Shown here: positions 44,647-55,460 of the stretch, one piece after another
Layout of the letters: each line of letters begins with the position of its first letter
Position numbering within the stretch: position 1 is the stretch's first letter
Origin: Brachypterus glaber
Lineage: Eukaryota; Arthropoda; Insecta; Coleoptera; Kateretidae
Assembly: GCA_958510825.1 (NCBI GenBank)
Contig: OY294047.1
Location: 36,677,747 to 36,741,746, forward strand
Length of the DNA: 64,000 nucleotides
Reading direction: 5' to 3'
Notes under the pieces: generated by a model
The model's database searches: none
Seen by the model: only the letters and a program-made list of their open reading frames with translations
What the model was told of the DNA's origin: nothing
Position numbers and translations under genes: made by a program

Positions 44647-45227
44647 TGAAATTCTGGATATTTCAATAAATACGAAGCCAGTCAAAGATATGCAGAGGAC
44701 TTTTAAGTTTTAAAAAAATAAAAAAAAACGGGGTATAATATAAAGAATCAAAAACTGAAAAAGTCAATGTCATTAAACTTCCCTGTTTTAAATAGTAACT
44801 CCTACATCAGAGTATACTTAAAAATAAGTTTTAGATTTTTGAAAGAATAAAAAGACAAACGAAAATTAATCTTTTTACACTTAAAAGTTCTTCGTCGTAA
44901 AAAAATGTTAAGAACGCAGATGTTCAATAAACATTGTTCGTTCGGCCTGCAGGAAATTCCTTTTATAAAGTTCGAATAAAGAAAAATGTCGTTAATTTCG
45001 GTCTAAATGACAAAAATATATTTCTATTTAAAATAATGCAAAAAGTTTTAATGATGAAAAGAAATTATGAAAAACATTTTTCTAGGTTTTATTTGTTAAT
45101 ATTAAATAAATAAATAAAAATTTAGCCATGCGAAAGCGCATCTGAGAGTTATGCTTTCTGTCATATCAGGACTGCAGGACTGCATTTCTAAGAATTTTTG
45201 CTCCGAGCCATGTCGAGGGGTCTCGAA
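44647..45227. other. Unassigned AT-rich sequence
   Basis: No gene or repeat that I can support. Confidence 0.45.
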
Positions 45228-45566
45228 AACGTTACGCCGCATTACAGAGGGGGGGGGGGGGTCAGTAAAAATGTTACGTAACACTTAAAAACTTATAAAC
45301 TTATAAAATGTTTATTGTATCACGTTTTTAACAATGATCTAGGCCTAAAGAGACGGATTCCTTGAAAATTTTATTGCACACGGCGTGGTTAACAGTTTAC
45401 TAAATCCTCTAAACAAAAACAAATTAGAGGTGGAAAACCATAGCCAATAGCCGCTTTTCGGTTTGTGTGAGCATGAGGGGCCTCGAAAATGTTACACCGC
45501 GTTACATGGCGGGGGGTTCAAAAATGGCCAAATTTTTCGTTACGTAATACTTGAACGTTCCCCTAG
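45228..45566. repeat. Two degraded ends of the GGGAACGTTCAAGTATTACG family
   Basis: GTTACGCCGCATTACAGAGG plus a G run and GTTACGTAACACTTAAA lie at 45228-45290. GTTACACCGCGTTACATGGC, a G run and CGTTACGTAATACTTGAACG TTCCCC lie at 45488-45565. Both are in the same orientation as the end near 30003. Between them, AGACGGATTCCTTGAAAATT near 45351 echoes the 26725 MITE end. Confidence 0.65.
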
Positions 45567-45946
45567 GGTAATTTTTAATAATTTTGGAAATTTAAAAACC
45601 GTATAATACACTTCTAGTTCGGGATCTGTTAAGAGTATAATTATGTTTTTTACGCAGATAGGAATGTAATTAAAAAAATAATTTACTATGAAAATGTGGT
45701 TAACGTATACAATCGTGTAATCTTTTATTTACAACTTTTTATAGCGCAAATAATCGTACAGTTCAAGGTACAATAACTGCTATCCCCATTAAATTGCAAA
45801 TAAAAATTGTTGGAGTACATTTAATTATTGTCCCAAAATATAGGTAACTGAGTAGTGTTGCCGCCTTAAGCGATAGTTATCGCCAATAAATACCTCTCGT
45901 ATCGCAACTACGATGCGATATTTCAAAAATTATCGTCTCGCACAAA

Positions 45947-45972
45947 CGATAACGAGAGGCCTCTCGTTATCG
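45947..45972. repeat. Perfect 26-bp palindrome with flanking TATCG repeats
   Basis: The palindrome is two 13-base halves, CGATAACGAGAGG and its inverse. Around it (45870-46000) TATCG/CGATA occurs more than ten times in both orientations, so the whole segment can fold in several registers. Confidence 0.85.
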
Positions 45973-46046
45973 CTTACCTCTCGCGATAACGATACTTATC
46001 GTTCCACCGTAAAAGTTGAATATTTCAGCCATCTAATATTAGTTAA

Positions 46047-46613
46047 ATGAATTTGTCTCAAATGTCACATTTAAAAAGAATATGTCAAAAATTACTAAAA
46101 TGCATATATCTTCGTAAAAGGATATTTTGCTGCATATATGTGACCATTATAAAAGGCTTTTGTCTTTTTAAATCGTATCTCAAACAGTTATTGCTTCAAC
46201 ATTGTCCTATTTTTATAGCAGATATAAAAATATGATACTTACCATAGGTACCTATTTACGTACAAAATTAAAAATATTTAATATTTAACATACTGGTTTT
46301 TACTGGTAAGTGAAATATTACCGCTCTGTACTGGTAACTAATTAACGTAAAAAATTATCAACAGTAATATCACAAGAGGCAATAAAATTTTCTATAATTT
46401 AATTTTATTATGGTCCCGTAAAATAATTTTTCTCAGTCCAGTCAGGAAAATTGATCAAGAAGTCCGTGATTTTGGTAATTTCACACTTGAAATTATCAGT
46501 GTAATTCGAATCTGATTGGTTGAAAGTCAAAAAAACTTTTCAGTTTTCAATCAAAAAAGTGATATTTTACTAAAAACAATTCAGTATAAATAAGTTAAAA
46601 AAAAAACAATATA
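46047..46613. other. Unassigned sequence
   Basis: The 62-codon frame at 46047-46235 is Ile/Phe/Lys-rich with no domain. ACTGGTTTTTACTGGTAAGTG and TACTGGTAACTA near 46290-46330 are short direct repeats. No gene supported. Confidence 0.4.
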
Positions 46614-48000
46614 CGGGGTGTCCCACCAGGTTTTAGACAGGCTATATATCCGTTATTTATAAGATAAGAAATTAAAAAATAAATAAATAAAATGGGAGTC
46701 AAATAAGGATTTACTGACATGTAAAACTACCCCTTACTCACCTACCCCCTTGAAACCACCCCTAACTTTTGTTTTTCAAATAGCATCCCTCTACTTTTAT
46801 TGAAGAATATTAAAGCACACTTCATTCTAAATTTAACCATGTACTATAAGTGGAATATTATTTTTAAGGGGCTCCAAAGAACAAACCCATCAGATCACAA
46901 GCTATATTTTTCATCAAAAAAGTTTCCAAAAATTTATGTGGTTATTAAGGGTTGGTTTTAGATACATTAATCAAATCTTTTGGGATTTGAAATTTAACGT
47001 AGGTTTTTGCAAAATATTCTAATAAAACGGGGCGGTGATATTTAGAAAACAAATTTTGGGGTGGTTCCAAGAGGGTGGATGGGTTTGCATATGTCACTAA
47101 ATTCTACTTTGACTCCCATTTATTTTTATTTTTATAATTTTTTTATCTTTTTAAATAACGGAGATATAGGCTGTCTAAAACCTACACTGAGATAAATTTT
47201 TACATCCACGTGCATGGGTAATTTACTTGCAGCTGCTGCTGATGTGAATTTACACTCGAAGCGTTAATATAAATGCGGTGTGTATTATATTTTTACATCC
47301 AGTGTGTAAAGTTTACACCAACGCGTAAATATACTTTTTACCTAAAACCCTTCAATTTATTAAAAAAAAATAGAATAACCATTTTGTTATTTTTCTATTT
47401 ATGAATAGTGTTTTATGGAAAAACTACGCAACAGAAAAATAAAACGTATATTCGTAATCAGCGCTACAAAAAGTACCAATATAAAATAGAAACAGAAAAC
47501 ATACACAAGTCTTAACAACTCAAAATTTGCAGGCCAGTGTTACCGCCTAAATAAGTAAAATATTATAAAATGTATGTTTTAAGGATATTGTATTAATCAT
47601 TATTTCTTTGAATAATCTAGCACATACAAAATTATACGTACGCTCTTACAAACGTAAACAATTATAATGGTCGACAGCCACCAGACTCGATGAAGCAGGA
47701 ATTCTGGCTTCTCGAGTCACGTGACTAGCCCGCGATTGGCTGGCGTACATCAGAAGTGTGATTTTTACACTTCGGGTGTATTGTTGCTCAAGGTATGTTT
47801 ATAAAAATACACTTTCTTGAGCTCCGAGTGTATTGTTGCAGAAGGTATGGATGTAAAAATACACTAGGTCAAAATCACCTCACATGTGTAGTGTCACATC
47901 AATGTTGATGTACATTTATATAAAGGTGTAAAATTTACACATTTATAGGGTTATATTTTACACCTTTTCAATGTAATTTCTTTCAGTGTAGTGGGACACC
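46614..48000. mobile_element. TIR element (CGGGGTGTCCCACCAGG ends), interrupted by a second MITE
   Basis: The left end CGGGGTGTCCCACCAGGTTT and its continuation TAGACAGGCTATAT pair with ATATAGGCTGTCTAAAACCT at 47163-47182, then jump over an 804-bp insertion to GTGGGACACCCG at 47991. Further pairing of GGGAGTCAAATAAGGATTTA with TTCTACTTTGACTCCCATTT gives ~150-bp arms. The joined inverted repeat is good evidence for a nested insertion. Confidence 0.85.
47185..47988. mobile_element. TA-flanked MITE (CACTGAGATAAAT ends) inside the previous element
   Basis: TIRs CACTGAGATAAATTTTTACAT and the inverse ATGTAATTTCTTTCAGTG are flanked by TA on both sides (47183-47184 and 47989-47990). The interior carries many GTGTAAAAATACAC-type motifs and a ~55-bp tandem duplication with GGGTGTATTGTTGC / GAGTGTATTGTTGC near 47778 and 47828. 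Tc1/mariner-type, non-autonomous. Confidence 0.85.
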
Positions 48001-48002
48001 CG

Positions 48003-48657
48003 ATAGATAAATAAATCCTACTTTTCTAAGCTGCTGATCCAATTTATATTTATTAGCTTGATACGTCATTTTGCTAATGATATGTTTATACTTACCTCGG
48101 TAATTAAATATCTCGTTGAAATTGAACTACATATCGTTATTTTACGGCGTAGAATTTACGTACCTGAAACAAAATTAAAATAAATTTTATGAACCTATTT
48201 TTTGCGCAATACGTTTTAAGACACAGTGGTTCAGACTAAAAACTAATATTGTTTTTTTTTTCTTTTAGATTATTTTGATAAAACAAGACAACAAAAAACT
48301 AAATGGATATTCATGGGACATACCATATCGTCTTATTTATTACATTAAAACCGTAATTTACAAAATAAAATAGTTCAAAAAAATGTTAATGCGGTTTTAA
48401 TATTATACCACAACTTGTCAAATAAAATAATTTAAAAAATATATTATACAAAATTGGTTATATGCATTTTTATCGTAAGATGCATATTAAGCAACCCACC
48501 CCTAAAATTCAAGATAGCGGACACCCCTTAAGTAAATCACCCGGTGAAAAACTAACAGGAGTGTTCTGGTACTATCCACTATTATCCTTTAAAATATCAG
48601 CCCGTGTACATTTATTGCAATTTACATTTATTATTTGACTGGACTAGTAGAAGAAAG
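48003..48657. other. Unassigned AT-rich sequence
   Basis: No gene, RNA or repeat that I can support. Confidence 0.45.
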
Positions 48658-48787
48658 AAAAATAGTTATTTATATACTAAGGGACTAAACTGGCTGTTTT
48701 AGTCCCGCTGCATTAGTGTTTGAACAGAAATGCAAGGGACTAAAACAGCCAAGTTTAGTCCTGAGGTATATACACTATTTTTTGCAG
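48658..48787. mobile_element. Hairpin element 3 with AAAAATAGT ends
   Basis: AAAAATAGTTATTTATATACTA pairs with GGTATATACACTATTTTTT. The inner stem GGGACTAAACTGGCTGTTTTAGTCCC pairs with GGGACTAAAACAGCCAAGTTTAGTCC. Same outer motif as the hairpins at 35305 and 42084 but a different inner stem. A fragment CGGCAAGTTTAGTCCCG at 49181-49197, next to a 33-bp palindrome at 49151-49183, looks related. Confidence 0.8.
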
Positions 48788-49333
48788 GACCAAACATAAT
48801 TTAGGGAGGTAGATAAAATTAAAATTAAAAACCACGCGTCTAAAATTGGTTGTTTTATTTTCGTAATTTAATCAAGATGCCTGTAAATTGCGAAAAGTCA
48901 GTTTCATGGCTATCGCGATTTCAATTGTTTTTTAATATGGTTGACACAAACGTCAAAAAAATGGACGAAGATAATAAATTTTAAGTTATGTATAAATTGT
49001 TATAATAATGTTATTTTTAAAGGTTTTCTTTGTTAAAATCAAAATAAATTGCTTTGAATCGCTAATTTATTACAAAAAAAACACCACCAAACCTAATTTT
49101 TGTACCAGCAAAGCACATAGTAGGTATAATATTTTAATATTATCAAGGTTGCCGTGTTTTTATTCCCTAGGGAGAAAAACGGCAAGTTTAGTCCCGAAAA
49201 TGAAAGCGTAAAATTAGGTTTTAGTCTTGGTCGTGCAAAAAAATATTTACATATTAGATAAAATTAAAAACTTAATCATAAATAAACAGCATAAGCATAA
49301 AATTCTAAAAAAAATATATATTTTTATGGTTAA

Positions 49334-49574
49334 ACCCTATCCTTTTTATTATTACGTACTTACAGACACGGCGTATTTATTACGCCTCCAAACTTTAAAT
49401 GAACACGTGAAAAATCACTGTTCAACATACCAACTTCTCTGCTTGGATTTAGGGCTTAAACTTAATGTCCGAAAGGTACTGATACGCGGAAAGCCGTAGT
49501 TAGTCGGAATTGGGAGAAATAACAAATTGCATACTATCGAGGCGTAAAATCTACGCCGTGTCTGTGGTAGAGGG
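49334..49574. mobile_element. piggyBac-type MITE
   Basis: TTAA flanks both sides (49330-49333 and 49575-49578). The left ACCCTATCC and the subterminal ACAGACACGGCGTA...ACGCCTC pair with GAGGCGTAAAATCTACGCCG TGTCTGT and GAGGGT on the right. The 90-codon frame at 49227-49499 crosses its left end and is not credible. Confidence 0.7.
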
Positions 49575-49578
49575 TTAA

Positions 49579-50023
49579 CCCCAGTTTCTATTGTCCACCC
49601 TGCAATGCGCCGAGGCTCCCTAATAGCTCACCTAATTATTATTCATTGAATGACATACCTGGTGGGTTTTCCTTCCGACCCTAATAATCCTCGACAATGT
49701 TCTAAAACTCTATTGAATTTAAATGTACAAAAACAAAGGGCAATTAACGCTGATGCGTTTTAAGAATTTCAAGAACTAATTTATAGTAAAAACGGCTTTA
49801 AATATATTATGAGGAACTTACAGTCCAATGGAGAAAGTGCAAAAAAAGTCGAATCTGTAGCAATTTTTTACGATGTGACGATTTCTAGTACTTTACTTTA
49901 CTAGTTATACCAACATAGATTCCTTTATAATATCTTCTGTTTCATTTGTTTCATTCATTATCCAACTAAACAAAGTTGGTGGTCAAGTTATCCATACATA
50001 TTAGGGTAACCCATCAAACTTTC
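49579..50023. other. Unassigned sequence
   Basis: No gene or repeat that I can support. Confidence 0.45.
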
Positions 50024-50245
50024 AACCTGAAAAATTTGGAGGTCTCACCCCTTAAATTTGTTCATTGGGGTAAGAGAATCATCTCTGAATTTATTCAGAA
50101 TTTTTGAAAAAAATCTAGAGGTCGCTATTTTTTTTAAATAAATGTTTCTTTAGCATTTTTATTTTTTTTTTAACACGGCACGGTATAAGGGATATTAAAT
50201 GGATAACCTCAAAAAAAAATCTAAATGTTTTCTTTCAAAATGGCG
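50024..50245 (-). repeat. Diverged partial copy of the 28417-29758 foldback element
   Basis: TTTGGAGGTCTCACCCCTTAA, then ATTTTTGAAAAAAATCTAGA, AACACGGCACGGTATAAGGG and AACCTCAAAAAAAAATCTAA follow the order of the arms at 28417-29758 with numerous changes. Confidence 0.75.
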
Positions 50246-50249
50246 GAGA

Positions 50250-51188
50250 AAAAGGCTTTTCCGGAATTTCAGACACCCCCCCTGCTTGTCCGATTTTGTC
50301 CGATTTCCAGACCCCCCTTCTAAAGGACGTCCAAAACTCAATAGGGTACCCCCCCCCCCTTTTTTTCAGATTTTCACTTTTTTATCATTATGAAATAATA
50401 AGCGATCAAAGCCCCCGTCAATCTGATAAAAATTTATTCTTATAATCAAACATAGAATTTTCTGTCAGATACTACATAGTATCTTTATCCCTGAATCGCC
50501 ACGGTAGCATTCGAAATCGCTTACATATCGTCGGATAGTGCACTCAGAAAAATCTCATCTTGTAAAATCAATAAGAATTTATTTTAATTTAAAAAAAATG
50601 CCTTTTAAAATATTAAAAGTAAAAACTTTACGTTTTAGTTATGAATAATATTAATTTGAAAAAATAATTGTTACATCAAAACGTTTTTCACTTTAAAGCA
50701 AAAGTATTGTCCCTTACTTTCTTATTTTAATGTTTTCTTAATAAAATTATAATATTTTCCTTTCGATTGTTGAAAAATATCAATATATTAAAAGAATTCT
50801 TTTGAAAATAACCATTTTTATATTTAAATAATTTACAAGTTTACAAATGATTTAAAAGGAAACATTTTTTAAATTACAATGAATATTTTTATTTTTACAT
50901 TGTCTTATAAAATTAAAAAATATCTTTTTGAATTAACAAAAAACACTGTCGGAGCAAAAACATATTGGTTTTCTTTTAAATCATATGACTTTTGTTTGAT
51001 TTTACAACGATTTTTCTCTGAGTGTGGATCTATGAATGAAAAATGTACTTTATTACATGAAAATTATTGAATTTGGAAAAATGGACGTCCGAAAATGGCT
51101 TGACCCCCCCCCTTCTTGTCCGCTTCTGTCCAATTTTGGTAACCCCCCCGGCCCCCCAACTTCGGACGTCTTTTATGGACGGCCCCTA
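50250..51188. mobile_element. TIR element with GGGGCCGTCC-type ends and subterminal C runs
   Basis: The right end TCGGACGTCTTTTATGGACGGCCCC with a C/G run pairs loosely with the left TTTCAGACACCCCCCCTGCTTGTCCG and AAGGACGTCC. CCCCCCCTTCTTGTCCGCTTCTGTCC on the right echoes CCCCCCCTGCTTGTCCGATTTTGTCC on the left as a direct repeat. The interior carries the 50560-50830 dispersed repeat. Left boundary uncertain. Confidence 0.5.
50560..50830 (-). repeat. Dispersed repeat, inverted copy of 14586-14870
   Basis: TAAAAGTAAAAACTTTACGT, AGTATTGTCCCTTACTTTCT and ATTGTTGAAAAATATCAAT match the reverse complement of the copy near 14.7 kb. Confidence 0.85.
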
Positions 51189-51836
51189 ATACCAATCTAT
51201 CGCTACGCGCTGTAAATAGTATGATTAGATTATTCCAAATAATATTATTTCTTGTCATATTTTACGTTGTAGTTTAAATGAGTTTAATAAATACGATACA
51301 AATGCGTAATTGTCGCAGTTTTTATTTTTTATATACTGTTCTACCACATGAAAAAAATTGAAATTTTGATGTTTTAGAATACGAATGCATAAAAAATGGC
51401 GGGTGTGTTCGGCCAAAAATGGACCTTTTGGTTAGAATAGTCGCAAATTGACAATATTTTTTTTAGACACTATCTTTATAGATCTTATTATGCGTTCCAA
51501 ATTTGAAGTCAATCGAATCGACAGAACCGGAGGAAAAATTCGTGTCAAAGTAAAAAAAAAAAAAATCTGACCCAACTGGGGGTTGTCGGGGGCTGAAACT
51601 GTGGGAATTAACTGACCTCTATGGGAGCTACCTTTTGCACAAATACTCAGCTCAAATCGGGCTGGGGCACTTTTTACCTGGTTATCCTGCTAAGCTCTTT
51701 GATACTCTGGTAGACACAGGATTGAGCCTTTAAATAAGATAAATAGTTGTTTGGGCACCCCATGATGGGGTCCCCAACCGGCAACCTTATTGTGTTACAC
51801 ATCAAGATTTAAAGGACTTTAAAGTTAAAAACATAT
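51189..51836. other. Unassigned sequence before the gap
   Basis: CGTTCCAAATTTGAAGTCAATCGAATCGACAGAACCGGAGG near 51494 is typical of insect repeats but has no partner here. The last ~55 bp before the gap recur at 52402-52470. Confidence 0.4.
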
Positions 51837-52036
51837 NNNNNNNNNNNNNNNNNNNNNNNNNNNNNNNNNNNNNNNNNNNNNNNNNNNNNNNNNNNNNNNN
51901 NNNNNNNNNNNNNNNNNNNNNNNNNNNNNNNNNNNNNNNNNNNNNNNNNNNNNNNNNNNNNNNNNNNNNNNNNNNNNNNNNNNNNNNNNNNNNNNNNNNN
52001 NNNNNNNNNNNNNNNNNNNNNNNNNNNNNNNNNNNN
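51837..52036. other. Assembly gap of 200 N
   Basis: Exactly 200 undetermined bases, a size often used as a placeholder. See the finding on flanking duplication. Confidence 0.99.
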
Positions 52037-52401
52037 GGATGTTTTTTATATCCTTTAATTTTTGTGCTAAATTATAAATTATATTTTTTATCTTAAATTC
52101 CAGGTGCTATTACAAAATTCCAGGTAAAAAACGTGTTTTTTAAGAAAAAAATGTTAAATTCCAGGTATTCCAGGTGGGGACCTAAATTCCATACGTTTTC
52201 CAGGTTTTCAAGGTTTTCCAGGATTGGTGGGAACCCTGTATTATAGATTATAGAGATTTCATATTTTGGCTACCCCCCCTAATAGGGGGTTAGGGGGGGT
52301 AGCCAAAATATGAAATCTCTACAGCCTTGAATAACGCGAGAAGGGAGGTATGAAGTGTATGAATTTTGGTACATTTTGCGTTACGTAATACTTGAACGTT
52401 C
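52037..52401. repeat. Repeat with AATTCCAGGT motifs and a truncated foldback MITE
   Basis: AAATTCCAGGT and TTTTCCAGG recur six or more times between 52098 and 52225, similar in style to the TTCCCTGAC-rich MITE at 56023. Then 52245-52401 repeats the GAGATTTCATATTTTGGCTACC stem and the right arm of the 20585-20826 element, ending AACGTTCCC then TTA. Confidence 0.75.
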
Positions 52402-52406
52402 CCTTA

Positions 52407-53084
52407 TTGTGTTACACATCCATATTTAAAGGACTTTAAATTTAAATTAAATTAAATTTAAAAACATATAACAATGTATGTTGTAATAAACCGGACAGTC
52501 TTTAATTAACATGTATACGTGTTATATAAATTTGAACATAAAATATTTCGTGCAAATGAATACCAATGAGGTATAAAAAGTATCAAACATTCCGTATTTT
52601 CTGAGAATAACAAATAAGATTTTAAATCTTAGATTTATTAAGTTTGGAAAAAGACAAATTTTATTAATATGAAAAATGAGATTGTAGAGTTCATAAAAAT
52701 TTTAAGTAAATTTTCTTGACACAATGCCAAACTAAATTTCCTGTTGATCGAATCTTAAAAATATTTCTAACTAATCAATATGGGTGAAACATGTGAAAAT
52801 TTATTATTTTTAATTGCACAATCAATCATTTTTTTGATATGCTAATTATTTTCAAAAAATATATTCATTTTTTATTTAGGTAAACTTTAAATGCTTATAA
52901 TTTATAAATTAAAATGATATTTTGATAGCGCGGTTTTATCATAACAAATATTTTTGCAGCTGGATTTATTTTGTAAAATAAAACCATTATATTTGTTTGG
53001 ACTACAGCATTGAATTTCATAAATTAAAAGAAATTTTAAATTACTGCATTAATTTAATCAATTTTACACCTGTATAAAGGGACC
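52407..53084. other. Unassigned AT-rich sequence
   Basis: Begins with the duplicate of the pre-gap sequence (52402-52470). A TTTAAATTTAAATTAAATTAAATTTAAA block lies near 52436. No gene seen. Confidence 0.45.
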
Positions 53085-54132
53085 ATCCAAATATCTGGAG
53101 GTATACAAAATATAGAGTACCACAAGGCTCGGTCCTTGGACCGTTATTATTTCACACTGCAGAAACAGGAACAGATACGACTCTATTTGCTGACGATACA
53201 ACTTTCCTCAATAAAAACAAAAGTTTAACCGAAATTAAAACTGAAATCGGTAACACACAATCAAAGGCTAATACTTGGTTTCGATGTAATAATTTAAATT
53301 TAAATGAAACCAAAACCGTCGAGATTCTCTTCACCCACAGACCGATGGAGGATTTTGAGAACTCAGAATAGTTTAAGTTTCTAGGCCTTCTACTGGATCC
53401 AAATCTTAATTTGAACAAAAATATTGATTTCCTTGCAAAAAAGCTTTCAAAAAATATATTTTTTATGAGACAACTTAAAGGTAACGTAAATGATAAAGTA
53501 TGACTCACAGCTTACCACTCGCTGATAGCTTCTCAGCTGTCCTATGGTCTGGTGTGCTGGGGACACGCATGCAATGCAACAAGAATATTCGGGTTACATA
53601 GAAAGGTATTACGTATAATTTCTCAGCTAGGTTATCGGGATGACGTAAAAAAAAATTATCGAATATAAAATACTTACCTTCTCTGTATATTTACTTGTGC
53701 TTAACATACATAAAAATTATCAAAATTATGGAACAAACCTTAGTATTCATGACTATCATACAAGCAAGAACAATAACATTAAAATAAATGTTATGAAACT
53801 TACGTCAAGCCGTAATGGCACAAATTATTATGGGATTACCTACTTTATTTGCTACCAAAAAGCATAAAAATTTTATCTTATGAAAAGTTTAAAATCAAAA
53901 TAAAAAAAGTTTTCTATTAGAAAAAGCTTTATATAGCCATGAGGAATTTAAAAAAGAGGTGGGACTTCTCAAGGGGGACTAGAACGCTCTCAGGTCTGTT
54001 GACTTGATTTTATCTTTAATCTACTTTAAGACTAAGTTGTGCCCATTTTTAAAATTCGAACTTATTTGTAATACATAGTGTGCGAAACTATTTTTTAATC
54101 TATTTTTAAATAAACACAGGCCCACAAAAAAA
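53085..54132 (+). pseudogene. 5'-truncated Jockey/CR1-like LINE, RT palm to 3' end
   Basis: Plus strand: YTKYRVPQGSVLGPLLF and TLFADDTTF (RT motifs B and C, with catalytic FADD) appear in one frame, separated by a deletion. NLNLNETKTVEILF follows, then a stop, FKFLGLLLDPNLNLN, LTAYHSLIASQLSYGLVCWG and a decayed tail with NYYGITYF. Several in-frame stops and frameshifts show it is inactive. An AATAAA at about 54110 and an A run near 54125-54132 mark the 3' end. The long minus-strand frame at 53152-53508 is its antisense shadow. Similar in architecture to the fragment at 1985-2869 but not a close copy. Confidence 0.9.
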
Positions 54133-54142
54133 ACGTCAATTA

Positions 54143-54565
54143 CACGGAAAGAAATTAGTGGGCTCTGCGCTATACATTATAAGATATTTGGTAACAGTGG
54201 CAAATTATAGTGATTTAAGCTATAGATTATAAGGGACACAATAACTAATAATGTTAAAAATAAATTGGAAACGATTATATATATTACAGACACGATTATA
54301 TTTATTACAGGCACTATTATAAATTTACAGAAATTTTATTATATTATAAAAATTATTAGCACGGACAATAATTAAATCTATTTAAGCTATAAATGCCATA
54401 CTATTTGTTATATTTTATTATTCACTAAACAATTAAAGTATTTCATATAAATTTTTACACTGACTGCCATAATTGTAAGAGAAAGCCTTGTATTTATATA
54501 ATAAGCGATTATAATTTGCTTGGTATGTGTGTTATAGCGCTCCTAGCTATAATTTTTTTTCCGTG
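54143..54565. mobile_element. MITE with CACGGAAA ends, uninterrupted copy
   Basis: CACGGAAAGAAATTA and TAATTTTTTTTCCGTG form the TIR, flanked by TA (54141-54142 and 54566-54567). The 423-bp copy matches both halves of 57769-58608. Non-coding. It lies about 10 bp past the LINE end. Confidence 0.9.
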
Positions 54566-54595
54566 TACTATTAACAAGACTAGACTTTTCTTACG

Positions 54596-54668
54596 TACGC
54601 CGCGTTACATGGGGGGGGGGGTCAAAATGGCCAAATTTTTCGTTACGTAATACTTGAACGTTCCCTTA
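54596..54668. repeat. Single end of the GGGAACGTTCAAGTATTACG family
   Basis: CGCCGCGTTACATGGGGGGG, then AAATGGCCAAATTTTTCG and TTACGTAATACTTGAACGTT CCC followed by TTA. Same orientation as the 30003 and 45488 copies. Confidence 0.75.
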
Positions 54669-55164
54669 TCCCGTATAAAAATTTTAAAACAGACTTTAGA
54701 TAAGCTATTGTTGAAAAGATTAGTTTTAAAACAGTTCTCACTAAGTATAACTGCATTCTAAAAATAAAGCAACAAAAGAAAATTGATAAATCCCACTTGT
54801 CTAATAAAAAAGCTCTGGAAAAGGAATTACATGAGATATCATCTAAAAATAACTGAGCACTTGTATAAAACGGTTTCAGTTGTAAAACAATTTAATATAT
54901 AAACAAACCTTAAAGATATGTAATGCTACGCATTTATATACTATTCAAAGTAATCCAACTCTGGCATTAGGTTTTTGACAGTATTAAATATTGCGCGTAC
55001 AATTTCGATTGGATCTAAACTAGTTTAGAAGAATTATAACAGGACGTCACATTTACCCTGGGTGTCATATTTAGCCCAACCTACTGTATTTACGACTTTC
55101 TTATTAATAAATAAATTATATAAACATTTAAGTAAGTCTTACAATAATAACTAAAAGACTTGAA
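54669..55164. other. Unassigned AT-rich sequence
   Basis: No gene or repeat that I can support. Confidence 0.45.
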
Positions 55165-55460
55165 AATAAAATAAAATAAAAACAAGTTTTTAAAGTTAAA
55201 ACCCTTCTTAATTAAGTAAATATTACGTACCTATAACTAAAAAGTAAAAAACAAGATATTGATACAAATTTACAAATACGAGATTTTTTAAAGAAGGGCT
55301 TTGGAAATGTTTCCGAAAATCAAAAAATTAAAAATTCCAAAACACTTCTTTTTTTTTGTAAATTTGTATGAATATCTTGTTTTCTACTTTTTAGTTATAG
55401 GTACGTAATATATAATTAAGAAGGGTTTTAACTTTAATTAATTTTATTTTCTCAACTCGT
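55165..55460. mobile_element. Foldback element, ~110-bp arms
   Basis: TTAAAGTTAAAACCCTTCTTAATTAAG pairs with TTAATTAAGAAGGGTTTTAACTTTAA-type sequence, and CGTACCTATAACTAAAAAGTA pairs with TACTTTTTAGTTATAGGTACG. The loop lies around 55285-55345. No coding. Confidence 0.85.

Noticed and set aside
50199..50393. 64-codon plus-strand frame with KWRRKRLFRNFRHP
   Set aside because: It spans the junction of two repeats and a C run. The basic segment is chance.
53152..53508. 118-codon minus-strand frame
   Set aside because: It is antisense to the LINE reverse transcriptase on the plus strand, which carries the FADD motif.
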